Assembly (NCBI RefSeq): GCF_900142825.1 | Contig: NZ_FRCH01000002.1 | Location: forward strand, 372,001 to 436,000 | DNA length: 64,000 nt | Source of the DNA: Rhodanobacter sp. OK091 | Lineage (GTDB): Bacteria; Pseudomonadota; Gammaproteobacteria; Xanthomonadales; Rhodanobacteraceae | Reading direction: 5' to 3' | Shown: positions 24,766 through 33,053 of the stretch, piece by piece | Layout of the letters: each line of letters starts with the position of its first letter | Numbering within the stretch: position 1 is the stretch's first letter | The notes under the pieces: generated by a model | Seen by the model: the letters and a program-made list of their open reading frames with translations, nothing else | What the model was told of the DNA's origin: nothing | Databases searched by the model: none | Made by a program: the position numbers and the translations under genes

Positions 24766-25812
24766 CTATCGCGTCGTTTGGCCCGACCACTGCGTTACCG
24801 CCGAACTGCTGGCGGATGCCGGTGCCGCCGGCTTGAATGCCACTCTTGGCCCAGGTGTGAACCCCTTGCGCCACAAGGCGAGCTGCTCGGCGATGCCGCT
24901 GCCCATGTCGATCTGCGGTTCGGACGAGGTCAGCTTGTCCTTCTGCTCCCACTGGCTGATCTCGCCGCTGGCCTGCTTGAACGCGTCGATGAAATCCGGC
25001 GTGCGGTTCAGTGCATCGAGCAGCCATGCCTTGCCGAAGTACGTGATGTCTGAATCGCTGCCGCAACCGAACGAGCTGCGGTCGGCGCGGGCGGCGGTGA
25101 GCACCAGCGTGCCGGGGCCGCGCAGCGGCGGCACAAAGCCGCCGGAGTAGCAGGCGTTGACCACCAGTACTTTCCATTTGAATTTGTGCAAGGCCAGGAT
25201 ACCGGCGAGATCGTCGGCGCCGAGCTGATCCAGCGGCAGCGGGTCCATGTCGACCAGCAAGGTGTGATCCTCACTGCCGTGACTGGTGATGTAGAGCAGC
25301 AAGATGTCCTGATCCGGCTGCATCACCTTGCCCAGGCCCTCGAGCGCGGCGTCCAGATTGCTCCAGCTGGCCAGCGGGTGGCTGGAGAGGCTGGCAGGAT
25401 TGTTTTCCAGCACCAAGCTGTGGGCAGTGGCACCGAAGCGTTTACCGAACAGCTGCGCGGCGTACTCGGCTTCGTTGCGGAACACGTCCTCGCTGCTGTC
25501 GCCGGCGAACGCCAACAGGTAGAGGTTCGGCTTGCCAGCGACGCGAGGGGTGAGCTGCGCCAGTGCATCGCGGATCATCCGCGGCTGTGCGTAGAGCACT
25601 TGCTCCGGGGTCGGACCGGCGTTCGGCCAGTCGTCGCCGCTGTTGGCAGGGGCTTCGGTCGATGCTTCGTTCGGTACGCTGCTGCCGGACGGGGCAGGGG
25701 CGGAGGACGTGGGCTGGCTGGCGATCGAAGGTAGTCCGGCACGGCCGGGCAACAACAGCATCGTCAGTATGCCGGCGGCAAAGGCGAGCAGGACAGTCAG
25801 GATGGTGCGCAT
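24766..25812 (-). CDS. C13 (legumain-like) caspase-fold peptidase
   Basis: A 348-residue protein of the Peptidase_C13 family, clan CD, which includes legumain and GPI8. Residues 1-20 form a hydrophobic signal or anchor, 30-65 are a Pro/Ser/Ala-rich linker, and the rest is the caspase-like domain. The catalytic His is H178 in YITSHGSED and the catalytic Cys is C221 in VVNACYSGGF, each at the end of a hydrophobic beta strand as expected of the fold. It is therefore a likely envelope cysteine peptidase. Its neighbours (his and mtn genes) give no hint of a substrate. Bacterial C13 enzymes are little studied. Confidence 0.82.
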   Translation of the reverse strand: MRTILTVLLAFAAGILTMLLLPGRAGLPSIASQPTSSAPAPSGSSVPNEASTEAPANSGDDWPNAGPTPEQVLYAQPRMIRDALAQLTPRVAGKPNLYLLAFAGDSSEDVFRNEAEYAAQLFGKRFGATAHSLVLENNPASLSSHPLASWSNLDAALEGLGKVMQPDQDILLLYITSHGSEDHTLLVDMDPLPLDQLGADDLAGILALHKFKWKVLVVNACYSGGFVPPLRGPGTLVLTAARADRSSFGCGSDSDITYFGKAWLLDALNRTPDFIDAFKQASGEISQWEQKDKLTSSEPQIDMGSGIAEQLALWRKGFTPGPRVAFKPAAPASASSSAVTQWSGQTTR

Positions 25813-25831
25813 GGAGGATTCGCGCCTGCGT

Positions 25832-26518
25832 TCAGAGGGTGATCGCGTCGAAATCGCGAAAGGCGCGGTGACGCGGCTCGACCGGCCATGCCAACGGTTC
25901 CCGGATCAGCCAGCCAGTATGGAAACCGGCGGCCCGCGCCGCATCGAGCTCTTCCACGATATCGGACAGGAAAAGGATATGCCGCGGCTGCTCGTCGATT
26001 GCCGCGGCGATACGCCGGTAGGATTCGGTTTCGCGCTTGGGGCCGGTTTCGGTGTCGAAGTAGCCGGCAAACAACGGGGTCAGATCGCCGGCCTCGCTGT
26101 AGCGGAAGAACAGTTGCTGCGCCGGCACCGAACCCGAGGAGTAGACGTACAGTCGCAGTCCGTCGGCGCGCCAGTCGCGCAACCGCGCAGCGACTTCGGG
26201 GTACAGGTGGGCGCGGTAGTCGCCGGCGGCGTAGCCGTCTTTCCAGATCATCCCCTGCAATGCTTTCAGCGCGGTGGATTTGCGGTCTTCATCGATCCAC
26301 TGCAGCAGCAACTCGACGATGTCCTGGCGGCTGGCTTCGACCAGGCCGGCCTCCTTGGCTGTTTCATGCAGCCAGTGCTGCACTTCGGGCCGGTCGCCAT
26401 GGGTTTCGATGAAAGCCGGCAGCCGCTTGCGGGCATAGGGAAACAACACGTCGCGGACGAAGCTGATCGAGCTGGTGGTGCCCTCGATATCGGTGACGAT
26501 GGCGCGGATTTCGATCAT
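25832..26518 (-). CDS. mtnC: Enolase-phosphatase E1 of methionine salvage
   Basis: A 228-residue HAD-family enzyme that enolises and dephosphorylates 2,3-diketo-5-methylthiopentyl-1-phosphate to acireductone. The nucleophile motif is IVTDIEGTTSS (D10), with further HAD motifs YVYSSGSVPAQQLFF and FLSDIVEELDAARAAGF. The ATG at 26518 overlaps the mtnD stop by 4 nt; longer frames only read back into mtnD. Third gene of mtnBDC. Confidence 0.95.
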   Translation of the reverse strand: MIEIRAIVTDIEGTTSSISFVRDVLFPYARKRLPAFIETHGDRPEVQHWLHETAKEAGLVEASRQDIVELLLQWIDEDRKSTALKALQGMIWKDGYAAGDYRAHLYPEVAARLRDWRADGLRLYVYSSGSVPAQQLFFRYSEAGDLTPLFAGYFDTETGPKRETESYRRIAAAIDEQPRHILFLSDIVEELDAARAAGFHTGWLIREPLAWPVEPRHRAFRDFDAITL

Positions 26519-27078
26519 GGCGTCGCGGTCTGGCGTGGCTGCATCCGGGGAAAGCGCAAGGCGATGTCGTCGCCGGTGAATTGCGCGACCCAGCCGTCCT
26601 TGTTGGTGAACAACCGGATCGCCACGAAATAGGGCGATTCGCTCATGTCGAACCAGTGGCGGGTACCGTCGGGCACGCCGATCAGGTCGCCTTGTTCGCA
26701 CAAGATGTCGTAGACCTTGTCGGCGATGTGCAGGGTGAACTGGCCGGAGCCGGCGACAAAGAAGCGCACTTCGTCTTCGCTGTGCGTATGTTCGCTGAGG
26801 AATTTCTGGCGCAGCGCGGCGCGCTCGGGATGATCGGGCGTCAAGCTGATCACGTCGACCGCCTGATAGCCTTTCTCTTTCTTCAGCCGGTCGATGTCGC
26901 TGCGGTAAGCGGCGATCACCTCGTCCTGGCCGGCGCCGGGCACGATAGCTTGGCTGGCTTCCCATTGCTCGAAGCGTACGCCAACCTGACCCAGTTCACG
27001 GGCAATCGCGGCGTGTTCGTGATGTTCCGTCAGCGGCGATTGCGGCTGGGTTTCGTCGAAGATGCGCAGGCGGCTCAT
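26515..27078 (-). CDS. mtnD: Acireductone dioxygenase
   Basis: A 187-residue cupin that oxidises acireductone to the keto-acid of methionine and formate (Fe form) or an off-pathway product (Ni form). Metal ligands are the His-x-His-x4-Glu of [11 protein letters not shown] and the later His in [10 protein letters not shown]. The start is MSRLRIFDE at 27078, overlapping the mtnB stop (ATGA). Length is normal for the family. Confidence 0.95.
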   Translation of the reverse strand: MSRLRIFDETQPQSPLTEHHEHAAIARELGQVGVRFEQWEASQAIVPGAGQDEVIAAYRSDIDRLKKEKGYQAVDVISLTPDHPERAALRQKFLSEHTHSEDEVRFFVAGSGQFTLHIADKVYDILCEQGDLIGVPDGTRHWFDMSESPYFVAIRLFTNKDGWVAQFTGDDIALRFPRMQPRQTATP

Positions 27079-27725
27079 GATGCCCTCAGTTTTTTCAGAT
27101 CCAGCTCGCAACCGAGCAGAAACTCAAGCGCTTCCAGATGACGCTGGGCCTCGGCCATGTCGCGACCCCAGGTATAGATGCCATGGCCGTCGATCAGATA
27201 CGCATGCAATGGCTTGCCCGCGTCCAGCCAGGCATCGACCTGGGCGACCAGTTCAGGCATGTGCTGGGTATTCGGAAACACCGGGATCTCCAGTGTGCTC
27301 TCGTGTGTGTGGTATCCGGTGATCGCCTTCTGCAACTCCCAGCCCTGCAGGCGGATGACGCCATCGCCGGCGAACAAGCGCGAGGCTACGCTTTGCGTGC
27401 GTGAATGGGTGTGAAGCACGGCGCGCACTTCCGGCCGGCGCCGATAGATCTGCGTATGCAGCGCCGTCTCGGCACTGGGTCTGGCCTCGGTGCCGACGGC
27501 ATGCCCGTCCAGGTCGACCAGCATGATGTCGTTGCGATCGAGGCGGCCCTTGTGCCGGCCGGAGACCGTGATCGCCGCATGCTCTGCATCGACCCGCATC
27601 GAGAAGTTGCTGCTGGTGGCCGGCGTCCAGCCGAGGGCAGCCAGCTCACGGGCCGTGTGCGCGATGCTGTCAGCGCATGCCTCGAACAGGCTGGCGGGAA
27701 TCGTGGCGGGTAGAGTTTGACTCAT
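27075..27725 (-). CDS. mtnB: Methylthioribulose-1-phosphate dehydratase
   Basis: A 216-residue class II aldolase-like zinc enzyme that dehydrates methylthioribulose-1-phosphate. Zinc histidines appear in [11 protein letters not shown], and substrate-loop features in [22 protein letters not shown]. First gene of the overlapping mtnBDC unit that returns the methylthio group of spermidine synthesis by-product to methionine. mtnA and a nucleosidase or kinase gene are not in this window. A 14-bp palindrome sits 4 nt upstream of the ATG. Confidence 0.94.
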   Translation of the reverse strand: MSQTLPATIPASLFEACADSIAHTARELAALGWTPATSSNFSMRVDAEHAAITVSGRHKGRLDRNDIMLVDLDGHAVGTEARPSAETALHTQIYRRRPEVRAVLHTHSRTQSVASRLFAGDGVIRLQGWELQKAITGYHTHESTLEIPVFPNTQHMPELVAQVDAWLDAGKPLHAYLIDGHGIYTWGRDMAEAQRHLEALEFLLGCELDLKKLRAS

Positions 27726-27729
27726 GGTG

Positions 27730-27758
27730 TTTGGACGTCCAAATGAGCATCAACTATA
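27730..27758 (-). promoter_or_regulatory. Palindromic operator candidate and -10 box of mtnBDC
   Basis: TTTGGACGTCCAAA (27730-27743) is a perfect 14-bp palindrome, 4 nt from the mtnB start. On the minus strand TATAGT (27753-27758) is a plausible -10 box, which places the palindrome at the transcription start, a typical repressor position. The core GACGTC recalls MetJ boxes, but no regulator is in the window and the match is only partial. Confidence 0.5.
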
Positions 27759-27890
27759 TCATGCGGCGGACGCGTACCTGGCTGGAATGAGAGCCATTCT
27801 CGCCAGTCAGGTAAAAGTACATTCACAGGCGTACCATCGGCCCGAATCCGGCGCTAGGTGCGTTGGATAGATACCGATGGAGGCTTGCCC

Positions 27891-28223
27891 ATGTCGAACG
27901 AACAAGATATCGAATCGCGTCGCCGATTCCTCAAAGTGGCTGCTGGCACAACAGTGGCTGCTGTCGTCATTGGCGGTCTGCCGCGTTTTGCACGTGCGGC
28001 CGATCTGCCACCGGTGACCGAAGCGGATCCGACGGCCAAGGCTCTGGGTTATGTGGAAGATGCCAGCAAGACGGCCGATGCGAAGCACAAGGCCGGCGAC
28101 AATTGCGTCAATTGCCAGTTCTATACCGGCGGTCCGACCGGTCGAGGCCCATGCCAGCTGTTCCCGGGCAAGTCGGTGAATGCGAAAGGCTGGTGCGTGT
28201 CGCATACGCCGAAGAAAGCCTAA
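27891..28223 (+). CDS. High-potential iron-sulfur protein (HiPIP)
   Basis: A 110-residue periplasmic electron carrier. A Tat signal (SRRRFLKVAAGTTVAAVVIGG) is cleaved near RAAD, consistent with export after cluster insertion. The mature part has the four HiPIP cysteines in NCVNCQF, GPCQLF and KGWCVSH, which hold a [4Fe-4S] cluster of high potential. HiPIPs feed electrons to terminal oxidases or reaction centres; no oxidase lies nearby. The ATG at 27891 is preceded by TGGAGG. A strong hairpin terminator follows. Confidence 0.93.
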   Translation: MSNEQDIESRRRFLKVAAGTTVAAVVIGGLPRFARAADLPPVTEADPTAKALGYVEDASKTADAKHKAGDNCVNCQFYTGGPTGRGPCQLFPGKSVNAKGWCVSHTPKKA

Positions 28224-28239
28224 CCACATTCGCGGCTTG

Positions 28240-28280
28240 CGCAACAAGAAGGTCGGCGCATCGCCGGCCTTTTTGTTGCG
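28240..28280 (+). terminator. Extended hairpin terminator after the HiPIP gene
   Basis: A long, nearly perfect stem (CGCAACAAGAAGGTCGGCG paired with CGCCGGCCTTTTTGTTGCG, loop CAT) includes a T5 run within the 3' arm. It lies 17 nt after the stop codon. The symmetrical shape could also act on minus-strand transcripts. Confidence 0.8.
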
Positions 28281-28500
28281 CGCAATCGCTGTATCCGAGG
28301 CGGCGTGTCGGCGTGCTTGCAAAAGGGAGGGGTTGCCCGCGCGAACGGCGGATAAAAGTGCGGCCCGGCGTATCAGGCTGAGGAGCTTACCCACCTGACA
28401 CGCCGAGCCACGATCCGGGGCCCACTGCCAAGTGATCAACCCGCGGACTGAGGATAATACTCCCGAGATCGACGAATGGATGATGGACTGCCAATTTTCT

Positions 28501-28569
28501 CTCGCAAAAAACTCGTTAAGTCAAGTAATATCAATTAGTTACTGTTCAACTTAACGAGTTTATTGCGAG
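28501..28569. repeat. Long imperfect AT-rich inverted repeat
   Basis: The left arm starts CTCGCAAAAAACTCGTTAAG and the right arm, read in reverse complement, starts CTCGCAATAAACTCGTTAAG: one mismatch over about 21 bp, with a loop of about 27 nt. Base composition differs sharply from the flanks. Could be the footprint of a small inserted element or a strong RNA structure. No family is recognised. Confidence 0.8.
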
Positions 28570-28613
28570 CAGTGTCACCCGCGTTCCATTTGCCGAAGAT
28601 GTGAGCTGTTTGA

Positions 28614-28660
28614 CGGTAAATGCGGAAATTTACCGATATTCGACGGGTATCGACGAATAT
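28614..28660. repeat. Two small adjacent hairpins downstream of the permease gene
   Basis: CGGTAAAT (28614-28621) pairs with ATTTACCG (28627-28634), and directly after it ATATTCG pairs with CGAATAT (28636-28660). They lie 10-56 nt beyond the stop of the minus-strand permease and may stabilise or end its mRNA, although no T-run follows on that strand. Confidence 0.5.
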
Positions 28661-28669
28661 GCCGGAAAT

Positions 28670-30133
28670 TCAGTGGGTCGCGGTTGATCCATCCAGCAGG
28701 CGCAGGCGGCTGTGCCGACGTCCGTAGCCAAAATAAATAGTCATGCCGATCACGGTCCAGACGCCGAGCAGCAGCCACTGGTACCAGTTCTCCCAATACA
28801 ACAGCGCCAGGCAACAGAGTACGCCGAGCACGCAAGTGACCGGTGCCCAGGGTACGCGGAACGTGCGCGGCAACTCGGGCCGCGTCTTGCGCAGGATCAA
28901 CACGCCTGCGCAGACGGCAACGAAGGCGATCAAGGTTCCCATCGAGACGAGATCGCCGAGTACGTCCAGCGGAAACACCGCCGCCAGTAACGCGATGCCC
29001 ACACCGGTGATGACGGTATTGATGTGCGGCGTGTGATAGCGCGGATGAATTTTGGCAAATACCGGGGGCAACAGACCGTCGCGACCCATGATCATGAAGA
29101 TACGCGGTTGTGCGATGACCATGACCAGGATTACCGACGACAATCCGATCAGCGCGCCCACTTCCACTACCCAGCGCAGCCAGCCGAGCTCGGGATGCGC
29201 CCTGACGGCAGTCACGACCGGCTCGCTCGTACCGAGCTGATCGAAAGGCAGCAGCCCCGTGATGACCGCGGCGATGCCGATGTACAGAACGGTGCAAATG
29301 GCCAACGAGGCCAACGTGGCGACCGGCAGGTCGCGCTGGGGATTCTTGGCTTCCTGTGCGGCGGTCGAGGTCGCTTCGAACCCGATGTAGGCAAAAAACA
29401 CCAATGTGGCCGCGCGCATGATGCCCGACCAGCCGTATTTCTCCGGCCCCTGGCTCGGCGGAATGAACGGGTGCCAGTAATCCGGATTCACGTAGTGCCA
29501 GCCGGCGACGATCACGATCAGGATCAGGCTGACTTTGAGGATCACCATGGCGAGATTCGCACCGCTGGACTCCCTGATGCCGACGTAGCAAAGCCAGGTC
29601 AGCGCCAGCACGATGCCGACGGCGGGCAGGTTGAACAGTGCGCCGGTAGTCACCAGGTGGCCGTCGGTATAGGCAAGCGGTGCGTTGGTCAGCACCGTTG
29701 GCAGATGGATGCCGACGTGATCCAGCAGACTGACGAAATAGCCGGTCCAGCTGACCGCGACCGCCGATGCGGACACGCCGTATTCGAGCACCATGTTCCA
29801 GCCGATGAACCAGGCCATCAGCTCGCCCAGCGTCGCATACGCGTAGGAATACGAACTGCCCGACATCGGGATCAAGGTGGCGAATTCGGCATAGCACAAG
29901 GCGGTGAAACTGCAGCAGATGGCCGCGATCACGAAGGCAAGGATGATCGCCGGCCCCGCGTGCTCGGCCGCCGCCTGGCCCGTGATCACAAAGATGCCGC
30001 CGCCGATCACCGCACCGATCCCCAGCGCCGTAAGCCCCCAGGGGCCTAGCGTTCGCTTCAGGCCCGGGCCGTCCACGTCGTCGACGTTCGAGAAATCGGT
30101 CTTGCGGGCGAGCAACTGCTTGAGCATGGGCAT
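28670..30133 (-). CDS. APC-family amino acid permease (first of pair)
   Basis: A 487-residue, about 12-helix transporter of the amino acid-polyamine-organocation superfamily. Helix 1 has the substrate-binding glycine motif GIGAVIGGGIFVITG; the EATSTAAQEAKNPQRDLP loop is typical of the cationic amino acid (YfnA/CAT) branch. It should import amino acids across the inner membrane; the substrate is not clear from sequence. It lies on the same strand just after a second permease of the same type (67 nt gap), so the pair may be an operon and arose by duplication. Confidence 0.9.
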   Translation of the reverse strand: MPMLKQLLARKTDFSNVDDVDGPGLKRTLGPWGLTALGIGAVIGGGIFVITGQAAAEHAGPAIILAFVIAAICCSFTALCYAEFATLIPMSGSSYSYAYATLGELMAWFIGWNMVLEYGVSASAVAVSWTGYFVSLLDHVGIHLPTVLTNAPLAYTDGHLVTTGALFNLPAVGIVLALTWLCYVGIRESSGANLAMVILKVSLILIVIVAGWHYVNPDYWHPFIPPSQGPEKYGWSGIMRAATLVFFAYIGFEATSTAAQEAKNPQRDLPVATLASLAICTVLYIGIAAVITGLLPFDQLGTSEPVVTAVRAHPELGWLRWVVEVGALIGLSSVILVMVIAQPRIFMIMGRDGLLPPVFAKIHPRYHTPHINTVITGVGIALLAAVFPLDVLGDLVSMGTLIAFVAVCAGVLILRKTRPELPRTFRVPWAPVTCVLGVLCCLALLYWENWYQWLLLGVWTVIGMTIYFGYGRRHSRLRLLDGSTATH

Positions 30134-30200
30134 TCCGGATATGACACCGGCACGGTGGACACCGTGCCGGCAATGTTGCGGTTTATCTATGAGTGCTGGA

Positions 30201-31685
30201 TCAGTCTGGCTCGGTGCCGTTGGCCAGATGGCTCTTGCGGTAGCCGTACAGGTAGTAGATCACCAGGCCCACGGCCGCCCAGGCGAAGAAGATGACGATC
30301 GTCTTGAGCGAGAGGTTGAAGAACAGCAGCAGGCAACCAAGCATGGCGAGCGGGCAAATCACCCAGGCGAAGGGTGTGCGGAACGAGCGGGGACGGTCAG
30401 GCTGCTTCACGCGAAGAATCAGCACGCCGAGCGACACCATCATGAAGGCAAAAAGGGTGCCTGAATTGGTGACGTCGGCCAGCGCGCCCACCGGAAACAT
30501 GGCGCCGAACAGGGATACGAAGGTGCCGGTGATGATCGTGATCACGTGCGGCGTGTGGAAACGCGGATGGATCTTCGCGAGCGAGGCCGGCAGCAGGCCG
30601 TCGCGGGCCATGGTGAAGAAGATTCGGGTCTGACCGTAGGTCATCGTCAGGATGACTGAAGGCAAGGCGATGCTCGCCGCGAAACCGATCAGGTTGCCCA
30701 ACTGGTTGTGATTGAGCAGGCGCATGACGTGAGCCAGTGCTTCCTTGCTGCAGACCAGTGCCTGCGAGGCATGGCAGGCTGCGGCCATGGCGGGCGTACC
30801 CGGCTGCAGCGCAAGACCGTCCGCACCGAGCATCGGCTGGGCGCCCACTGAGCCAACCGCGGCATAGCTCACCAGCAGGTAGTAGATGGTGCAAACGCCC
30901 AGCGACCCGATCAGGCCGATAGGGATGTTGCGGTTCGGATTTTTGGTTTCCTCGGCTGCCGTCGACACGGCATCGAAGCCGACGTACGCGAAGAAGATCG
31001 AGGCAGCAGCGCCAAGTACGCCGATACCACCCATCGGACTGCCCCAGCCATTGGGCACGAAGGGCTTGAAGTTCGGATCCTTCACGGCGGGCAATGCCAC
31101 GAAAATGAATATGGTCAGTGCCGCGACCTTGATCAGCACCAGGAAAGCGTTGACCTTGGCCGACTTCGAGGTGCCGATCACCAGCAGGAAGGTGATCGCC
31201 AGTCCGATCATGAAGGCGAGCAGGTTGAACGTACCGCCGTCCATCGGGCCGGTGCGCAGGAATTCAGGAAGCCCGAATCCGCCATGGGCAAGAAGGCCGT
31301 TCACATAGCCTGACCAGCCGACGCAGACGGTACTGGCGGCGATCGTGTATTCCAGTACCAGCGCCCAACCGACAACCCAGGCCAGGCCCTCGCCGAGCAC
31401 GCCGTAGGTATAGGTATAGGCGGAGCCGGCGACCGGCACCATCGAGGCCAGTTCGGCGTAGGACAGCGCGGCCAGCGCGCAGATCACTGCGGCGATCACG
31501 AAGGCAATCATCATGCCCGGGCCTGCTTTCTGGCCCGCTTCGGCGGTCAGCACGAAGATGCCGGTGCCGATGATGGCTCCGATGCCGAGCAAGGTGAGCT
31601 GGATGGGGCCGAGCTGTCGCGTGAGGCTCTTTTTTTCGGCGGTGGCGAGAATCTGATCGAGTGACTTGACGCGCTTGAAAAGCAT
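30201..31685 (-). CDS. APC-family amino acid permease (second of pair)
   Basis: A 494-residue APC transporter related to the neighbouring one: GIGAIIGTGIFVLTA in helix 1, FFAYVGFDAVSTAAEETKNPNRNIP, and RIFFTMARDGLLP. It has an extra extracellular loop with two cysteines (AAACHASQALVCSKEA) that is absent from its partner. I placed the start at 31685 (MLFKRVKSLDQIL), preceded by GGGGAG; the longer frame has no ribosome site. Substrate unknown, probably amino acids. Confidence 0.9.
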   Translation of the reverse strand: MLFKRVKSLDQILATAEKKSLTRQLGPIQLTLLGIGAIIGTGIFVLTAEAGQKAGPGMMIAFVIAAVICALAALSYAELASMVPVAGSAYTYTYGVLGEGLAWVVGWALVLEYTIAASTVCVGWSGYVNGLLAHGGFGLPEFLRTGPMDGGTFNLLAFMIGLAITFLLVIGTSKSAKVNAFLVLIKVAALTIFIFVALPAVKDPNFKPFVPNGWGSPMGGIGVLGAAASIFFAYVGFDAVSTAAEETKNPNRNIPIGLIGSLGVCTIYYLLVSYAAVGSVGAQPMLGADGLALQPGTPAMAAACHASQALVCSKEALAHVMRLLNHNQLGNLIGFAASIALPSVILTMTYGQTRIFFTMARDGLLPASLAKIHPRFHTPHVITIITGTFVSLFGAMFPVGALADVTNSGTLFAFMMVSLGVLILRVKQPDRPRSFRTPFAWVICPLAMLGCLLLFFNLSLKTIVIFFAWAAVGLVIYYLYGYRKSHLANGTEPD

Positions 31686-31843
31686 TGGTGACTCCCCTTG
31701 AAAACAAATGCCACACTCGCCTGAAACTGCTGCGAGTACGACGCCATGCGTCGAGGTGACGCGCAACCATAACGGAGCGGGGGAAGGGGAACAAGCTGCG
31801 ACGCAGCTATCATGGGCATTTCCAAGCCACCCTGCCACAAGTC

Positions 31844-32392
31844 ATGCAATCAGATGTTTCGCGAGTATTGGCCAGTCTACGGGCCTATGTAACCCAGCTT
31901 CCGGAAGAGGCCGACGTGGCTTCGGTGTTCACCGATTTCCTGAATACTCATCCGGCGGCGTTCGAGCGCGCACATTCGGCGGGGCATTTCACCGGCTCGG
32001 CGTGGCTGGTCAGCGCAGACGGTGAAAGGGTGCTGCTGATGCATCACCGCAAGCTGGACCGCTGGCTGCAGCCCGGTGGTCATGCCGATGGCGATACCGA
32101 TCTGGCGCGGGTGGCGTTGCGCGAGGCGCGGGAGGAAACCGGCGTGATCGATCTGTGCGTCGAAGGCGACATTTTCGATATCGATCGGCATCGCATACCG
32201 GCACGTGCCAACGAGCCGGAGCATTGGCACTACGACGTGCGCTATGTGGTGCGTGCCGGGGCGGACGACCGCTTCACGATCAACGAGGAATCCCAGGCAC
32301 TGGCATGGCGCTCGGTGGCTGAAGTTGCCGATGGCGCCGCCTTCGATCCCTCGCTGCGTCGGATGGCGCGCAAGTGGCTCTCGCACGGATAG
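31844..32392 (+). CDS. Nudix hydrolase
   Basis: A 182-residue Nudix protein. The Nudix box is intact: GGHADGDTDLARVALREAREETGV fits Gx5Ex7REUxEExGU with D in place of the first E. Enzymes of this kind cleave nucleoside diphosphates linked to another moiety; this N-terminally extended type (LLMHHRKLDRWLQPGGH) is widespread and its substrate is not known. Divergent from the APC permease, convergent with the dioxygenase gene, and followed by a REP-type hairpin. Confidence 0.9.
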   Translation: MQSDVSRVLASLRAYVTQLPEEADVASVFTDFLNTHPAAFERAHSAGHFTGSAWLVSADGERVLLMHHRKLDRWLQPGGHADGDTDLARVALREAREETGVIDLCVEGDIFDIDRHRIPARANEPEHWHYDVRYVVRAGADDRFTINEESQALAWRSVAEVADGAAFDPSLRRMARKWLSHG

Positions 32393-32394
32393 CA

Positions 32395-32457
32395 GCGCAC
32401 CCTGTGCGCGATGCTCTTGATGGCATGCGGGAAAAAGCAATCGCGCACGGGGTGCGC
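32395..32457. repeat. REP-type inverted repeat between convergent genes
   Basis: GCGCACCCTGTGCGCGAT (32395-32412) faces ATCGCGCACGGGGTGCGC (32440-32457), 17 of 18 bp paired, with a 27-nt loop. Including the flanking CTCCTAC, it has the same GGAGCG...CGCGA layout as the pair at 20813-20883. It lies between the ends of the Nudix and dioxygenase genes and may work as a two-way terminator. Confidence 0.8.
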
Positions 32458-32459
32458 TC

Positions 32460-32981
32460 CTACCCGTATTTCGCCGGCGCCGGATTGAGGTGGCCGCAGG
32501 CGTCGCATGTACGCGCCTCGCGCGAACCGTAGAAGCGATCGAACACCGGCGGGAAATCGTGCTCGATGCTGTCGAGCACGAAATATTGTTCGAACAATTT
32601 GTGGTTGCAGCGTTCGCAGAACCACAGCAAGCCATCCTTCTCGCCGGCCATGCGGCGGCGCTCGATGACCAGCCCGATCGATGCCGGCATGCGTTGCGGC
32701 GAATGCGGCACCCCTGGCGGCAGGTAGAAGATCTCGCCGGCCCGGATCGGGATGTCGCGTGCCTGTCCGTCGTCCTGCACCTTCAGCACCATCTCGCCTT
32801 CGAGCTGGTAGAAGAACTCCGGGCCTTCGTCGTAGTGGTAGTCGGTGCGTGCATTGGGGCCGCCGACGATCATGATGATGAAGTCGCCGTCGACGATGCA
32901 TTTGTTGCCGACCGGCGGCTTCAGCAGATGGCGGTGTTCGTCGATCCAGCGCTGGAGGTCGAGCGGCGGTAGCAAGGCCAT
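32460..32981 (-). CDS. 3-hydroxyanthranilate 3,4-dioxygenase
   Basis: A 173-residue cupin dioxygenase that opens the ring of 3-hydroxyanthranilate in the kynurenine route to quinolinate or in tryptophan breakdown. Iron ligands are the His in [18 protein letters not shown], its Glu, and the His in [11 protein letters not shown]. The bacterial type carries a C-terminal rubredoxin-like site, here CERC and CDAC. The start is [12 protein letters not shown] at 32981. No other kynurenine genes lie nearby, so it stands alone in this window. Confidence 0.93.
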   Translation of the reverse strand: MALLPPLDLQRWIDEHRHLLKPPVGNKCIVDGDFIIMIVGGPNARTDYHYDEGPEFFYQLEGEMVLKVQDDGQARDIPIRAGEIFYLPPGVPHSPQRMPASIGLVIERRRMAGEKDGLLWFCERCNHKLFEQYFVLDSIEHDFPPVFDRFYGSREARTCDACGHLNPAPAKYG

Positions 32982-33053
32982 GCGAGTTGCTCTCGAAAAA
33001 CCAGTGGACACCATAACGCCGCGTTCCCGACAAAAACAGCCGCCGGCGCGCGA

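Larger units (their letters stand above)
28281..28669. other. Gene-free region with AT-rich hairpins
   Basis: No gene is supported between the HiPIP terminator and the stop of the first permease gene. The right half is clearly AT-rich compared with the rest of the window and holds the long inverted repeat at 28501-28569 plus two small ones at 28614-28634 and 28636-28660. Confidence 0.7.
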
